A stretch of 9,383 bases of DNA, taken from Candidatus Bathyarchaeota archaeon. Its GTDB lineage: Archaea > Thermoproteota > Bathyarchaeia > 40CM-2-53-6. The notes below the pieces were generated by a model. That model had not been told where the DNA came from. It saw only the letters and a program-made list of their open reading frames with translations, and searched no databases. Shown here piece by piece: positions 6,618-9,383 of this stretch. The translations under genes and the position numbers were made by a program. The stretch's first letter is position 1. The number at the start of each line of letters is the position of its first letter. Location of the stretch: positions 13,141 to 22,523 of the forward strand of contig VBBB01000088.1 in assembly GCA_005882955.1 (NCBI GenBank). The letters run 5' to 3'.

Positions 6618-7280
6618 CTATTCTGCGGGCGTCTCGGCAATTGGTGCTACAATTTCTTCTTCGACGGGCTTTACTTCAGGTACCTTTTGCATTGCTTCTA
6701 GAGGCATTGAGAGCAGTTTTGATTTCCTCACACCCACGTGTCGGAGCGGGCAGACCTTCTTGGCCTCGTTGTACACATCGGACCCCATTTTTCCGAGGAC
6801 CATTTCATGGCAGATCTGGGAGTAGGTGAGCTGCGATGCTTTCTGCGCGACAATCTTCCCCATCACCTGTCTTACAGCGTGTTCTTGGGAGCCTTTGATG
6901 CGTCCGTGGCTGAATGCGACGATGTATACTCTCGTCAGGTACTTGTCGATCGTGCTGGCGGTGAAAATGCCGTCCATTCTTGTGCTGCCCCTTCTAACGA
7001 GACTTCTGAGATAGTCAGTTGAGTATTCATGGCTCTTGAGGATCGTATCGCATCGGTCGCCCGTATTTGCGACGACTAGGAAGTAGAGTTTGGTTGATTG
7101 GTGAGCAAAATCGTTCGTAATTTCGTAGAGTGTTGTTTCAACCACTCTTCCTATGAGTTTCTTAGGGTCCTCAACGGGAATACTGGCGACGCTCATCTCT
7201 CCGAAATAAGACGGAGTGAATACGGAATACCATTCCTTGGCTCTCCACTTGTCTCGTACCTTCTTTGTGGCTTTCGACAT
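6618..7280 (-). CDS. rps3ae: 30S ribosomal protein S3Ae (eS1 family)
   Basis: Component of the archaeal small ribosomal subunit, related to eukaryotic S3a (eS1) and absent from bacteria. The 220 residues include the family's basic start with KWRAKEWYSVFTPSYFGE (11-28), VEDPKKLIGRVVETTLYEIT, the Lys/Arg-rich RSLVRRGSTRMDGI region, and a C-terminal MPLEAMQKVP. The last 20 residues are a Pro/Glu-rich acidic tail (PVEEEIVAPIAETPAE at the end), a lineage-variable feature. The start is ATG at 7280, 5 nt after the Pcc1 stop; the upstream ribosome-binding site is weak (GATGAG about 9 nt away). It sits in the middle of the S15-DHH-Pcc1 run and probably shares its promoter, which lies outside the window. 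Confidence 0.96.
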   Translation of the reverse strand: MSKATKKVRDKWRAKEWYSVFTPSYFGEMSVASIPVEDPKKLIGRVVETTLYEITNDFAHQSTKLYFLVVANTGDRCDTILKSHEYSTDYLRSLVRRGSTRMDGIFTASTIDKYLTRVYIVAFSHGRIKGSQEHAVRQVMGKIVAQKASQLTYSQICHEMVLGKMGSDVYNEAKKVCPLRHVGVRKSKLLSMPLEAMQKVPEVKPVEEEIVAPIAETPAE

Positions 7281-7285
7281 GAGTG

Positions 7286-7540
7286 TTAGCTCATCTTATC
7301 CTTCACAATTCCATGTAATGTTGATCTCGCGGCTTGAATACAGCGCAAAACGTCATCCAAGGTGGATATGAAGGTTTCAATCTTTCCTGAGTGCGTGATT
7401 GTGAAATACGCATTTTTCGCGGAAACTCGGGGCTCGATTTTCAGGCCTTCCATCCCAATATTGTCCGGTTCTATGGATTGAACGATTGATTCTGCCATTG
7501 CTCGACTAGCGACACGTATTCGAATTCTCGCCCTGATCAT
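7286..7540 (-). CDS. pcc1: KEOPS complex subunit Pcc1
   Basis: Small dimerisation subunit of KEOPS, the complex that makes the threonylcarbamoyl-adenosine (t6A) modification at position 37 of ANN-decoding tRNAs, together with Kae1, Bud32 and Cgi121. The 84-residue length fits. The sequence shows the typical pattern: a basic first strand (RARIRIRVASRAMAESIVQSIEPDN), a second block EGLKIEPRVSAKNAYFTITHSGKI read in two overlapping parts at about 31-53, then a long C-terminal helix with DDVLRCIQAARSTL (62-75). ATG at 7540 overlaps the TGA of the DHH gene by four bases (ATGA, 7537-7540), indicating translational coupling. Kae1 and Bud32 are not in the window. The identification rests on overall pattern, since the family has no catalytic motif. 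Confidence 0.85.
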   Translation of the reverse strand: MIRARIRIRVASRAMAESIVQSIEPDNIGMEGLKIEPRVSAKNAYFTITHSGKIETFISTLDDVLRCIQAARSTLHGIVKDKMS

Positions 7541-8982
7541 GCTAGCATCTCGTCCAACGACTTTTCGAGATCCCTAAGGAATCTGTCCAGCTCGCTACTC
7601 GGGATTGTCGCTCCCGCGGCGATTGCGTGTCCTCCCCCGATTCCACCATATTTTGGTGATAGGTTTTGGAGAATCTTTCCGAGGTTTACTCCTTTCTGGA
7701 CGAGCTGCTCTGTTGCCCTCGTCGAGACTTTTGCTTCACCGGACCGGGTCAGAGTCGTTACGACGGTCACTTTTGATTCGCCGAAGAGTTTTGATGAGGA
7801 GATTAGAGAAGATACTGCCCCGGTCATGCTTTCGTCGATTATGCCTTTTCCGTTGACGATCACGACATTCTTTCCTGTTCTAGTTGCATTGGGTGCTGTT
7901 GCGACCCAGTTCATGTATTTCGAGAGTTGGGTTTTGTACTCAGAGTAGAGTTGCTGGGCCTCTTGGTATGATTCTCCACGGTCGCCTATTCCAATTGCGA
8001 TTCCTAGCCCCGCTCGGTTCATCCTTCCGCACGAGTTCAGCAGCGTTGCGAATTCTCTCGCGTCTCGGAGAGATGTGCCAGGTTCCTCCCTGGTCAATGT
8101 GTAGACTGATCCGATAAGGTTCAGGACAATCTCTCCCGGGAATTTGGAGGAAATGGTATGTTCTATGATCTTGTCGACGATCCTACTCTTTTCTTCTAGA
8201 GACAGATCGGAGATAGTCCGCCATCTGTCGTCTACCTTTGTCGGAATGCCAGCCGCATCTAGAAGGGCGAGACATCGATCTTCTTCGCCGCTGAGGCCGG
8301 GGAGAAATGGGTCTGTTGTCGAGGCAATTGCGCGATGGATGGGTCGAGTTTGTCGTCCGAAGAAGATGAGGTCTTTTGTTACCTCGATCACCTTTGACTC
8401 TACCGCATCTTTCAGGATGTCCGCGTTCAGACCCTTGAATCGTCGCTCCGGCCCTTTGTCCTGCTGATCTCCCAGAGCACCCACGATGGCCATCGCTGAG
8501 AGATCGGTGTTTCGAGAATCCAGCGCTTTCGCCAGCAGGTAAGCCGTGCCGGCACCACTAATCTCCTCGGATCCGTCGAATCCCAGAATGTGCGTGTTGA
8601 AGTGGTGTAAGTTAGATCCGGGTTCCCCGAGGGGCTGATGATGGTCAGCGACGACAATGTCTCGGTTTCTGAGAATCTTTGAGATAATCTCCAGATAGCC
8701 ACTACCAATGTCCGTGAAAATTACTAGATCAGATTCTATCGCTTCGATCTGGTCTAGTATTCTCTCGTTGACACTGTCGATGATCCTCAAGTGCGGGACG
8801 GACCCTAGTCGGTTGACTGCGCTCAGCATGATGCTGCCCGCGCTGATCCCGTCAGCGTCGAAGTGGCTGGCGAGTAGGATGGTGTCGTCTGATGCTTTTT
8901 CTCTTATCAGGGAGGCTGTTTCAGATGCTTGTTTGTGGAGGCGGGCGAGCTTGTCTCCATCGCTACTTGAGCGAGGCTGCAA
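7537..8982 (-). CDS. recJ: RecJ-like DHH/DHHA1 phosphoesterase (archaeal single-strand exonuclease type)
   Basis: DHH-superfamily phosphoesterase of the archaeal RecJ group, whose members act as Mn2+-dependent exonucleases in replication or repair (for example the GINS-associated nuclease) or on RNA; which applies here cannot be told from sequence. The 481 residues carry all four DHH motifs: SHFDADG with Asp42/Asp44, TDIGSG with Asp91, ADHH at 112-115 and GALGDQQD with Asp172. The DHHA1 domain ends in GGIGGGHAIAAGA (446-458, His452). The N-terminal extension before motif I is only about 38 residues. TTG at 8982 is the only ATG/GTG/TTG in frame between an upstream stop near 9060 and motif I. 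It lies inside the S15 gene (20-nt overlap), with GGAG at 8993-8996, 10 nt away. It overlaps Pcc1 by 4 nt at its end. Confidence 0.9.
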   Translation of the reverse strand: MQPRSSSDGDKLARLHKQASETASLIREKASDDTILLASHFDADGISAGSIMLSAVNRLGSVPHLRIIDSVNERILDQIEAIESDLVIFTDIGSGYLEIISKILRNRDIVVADHHQPLGEPGSNLHHFNTHILGFDGSEEISGAGTAYLLAKALDSRNTDLSAMAIVGALGDQQDKGPERRFKGLNADILKDAVESKVIEVTKDLIFFGRQTRPIHRAIASTTDPFLPGLSGEEDRCLALLDAAGIPTKVDDRWRTISDLSLEEKSRIVDKIIEHTISSKFPGEIVLNLIGSVYTLTREEPGTSLRDAREFATLLNSCGRMNRAGLGIAIGIGDRGESYQEAQQLYSEYKTQLSKYMNWVATAPNATRTGKNVVIVNGKGIIDESMTGAVSSLISSSKLFGESKVTVVTTLTRSGEAKVSTRATEQLVQKGVNLGKILQNLSPKYGGIGGGHAIAAGATIPSSELDRFLRDLEKSLDEMLA

Positions 8983-9383
8983 CCGGCTTGTGCTCCCATT
9001 CCTTGGGGATTCTCCCGACGCTTCGGTAATAGCTGGACAGCCTATGAATTTTCGACTCTAAGAGAGCAAGGTCCCGTTTGTTGGGGTAGTCCTTCCGGTT
9101 CCTCTCTAGATGCCTTGTCACATTAGTTGCTCTCCTTACCAAGAGCTCCAAGTCTTCAGGGATCTTTGGCTTGTTCTCTTGGGGGATTAAATGCTCAAGG
9201 CGTTTCCCAGCAACCTGGGAGACTAGTGGGATGCCGTATCTGTCGCGGAGGATTTGACCTATGATGCTGGGCGGATTTCCTTCTTTGGAGAGTTTGAGAA
9301 CCAAATCCTCAACCTCTTCGGGTTGATACTTGAACCAAGCGGGCGGACGTCTACTGACCGGTCGGGTTGAGCCTGAGCTTCCT
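8963..9383 (-). CDS. rps15: 30S ribosomal protein S15 (uS15), 5'-truncated by window edge
   Basis: Small-subunit protein that binds 16S rRNA in the central domain. The reading frame stays open to the window edge, so the start is outside; 139 residues are visible and about 10-15 are probably missing. The visible N-terminus GSSGSTRPVSRRPPAWFKYQ matches the basic archaeal/eukaryotic extension, followed by PEEVEDLVLKLSKEG, IIGQILRDRYGIP, and the S15 core with PNKRDLALLESKIHRL and SYYRSVGRIPKEW. A TTG at 9304 lies within the conserved PEEVED-LVLKL block and is not the start. The stop TAG (8963-8965) lies inside the start of the RecJ-like gene. This is the first visible gene of the - strand operon. 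Confidence 0.95.
   Translation of the reverse strand, partial: GSSGSTRPVSRRPPAWFKYQPEEVEDLVLKLSKEGNPPSIIGQILRDRYGIPLVSQVAGKRLEHLIPQENKPKIPEDLELLVRRATNVTRHLERNRKDYPNKRDLALLESKIHRLSSYYRSVGRIPKEWEHKPVAASLK

Noticed and set aside
8427..8708. ORFs in other frames within the RecJ-like gene
   Set aside because: They overlap the intact DHH domain coding sequence and show no protein features of their own.

Overview
The window looks archaeal, probably from the TACK group (a Bathyarchaeia- or Nitrososphaeria-like lineage); this placement is inference. The evidence is an archaeal/eukaryotic-type ribosomal protein S3Ae, an archaeal-type S15, a KEOPS Pcc1 subunit, an archaeal RecJ-like DHH protein, an F420-dependent NADP reductase and an archaeal OBG/TGS-type GTPase. 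Base composition is close to balanced, and non-ATG starts are very common. Of the nine genes whose starts lie inside the window, only two clearly use ATG.

Left part, + strand (1-3167): a tightly spaced run of a 5'-truncated malic enzyme, an F420H2:NADP oxidoreductase (npdG) and a GTPase with a C-terminal TGS domain. The first two are linked metabolically: malic enzyme yields pyruvate plus NAD(P)H, and NpdG exchanges hydride between NADPH and F420. The npdG reading frame has no ATG, GTG or TTG before its Rossmann motif. An ATC codon placed 7 nt after a GGAG motif is the best start. All three genes lie in the same reading frame, separated only by single stop codons.

Middle (3168-4022): the two gene clusters converge here. 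The stretch holds T-run terminator candidates, a short direct repeat, a structured element with two mutually exclusive stems, and one small unrecognised ORF on the - strand.

Right part, - strand (9383 down to 4023): a probable operon reading S15 (5' end outside the window) > RecJ-like DHH phosphoesterase > Pcc1 (KEOPS) > S3Ae > phosphoglucosamine mutase (glmM) > bifunctional sugar-1-phosphate nucleotidylyltransferase/acetyltransferase (glmU-like). Genes overlap or are separated by 0-9 nt. The first four serve translation, tRNA modification and nucleic-acid maintenance. The last two convert glucosamine-6-phosphate to UDP-N-acetylglucosamine. Most of the window is ordinary archaeal housekeeping DNA. 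I see no mobile element, CRISPR array, tRNA or rRNA, and no convincing new multi-gene system. The most notable points are the non-canonical npdG start, the structured intergenic element and the small unknown ORF.
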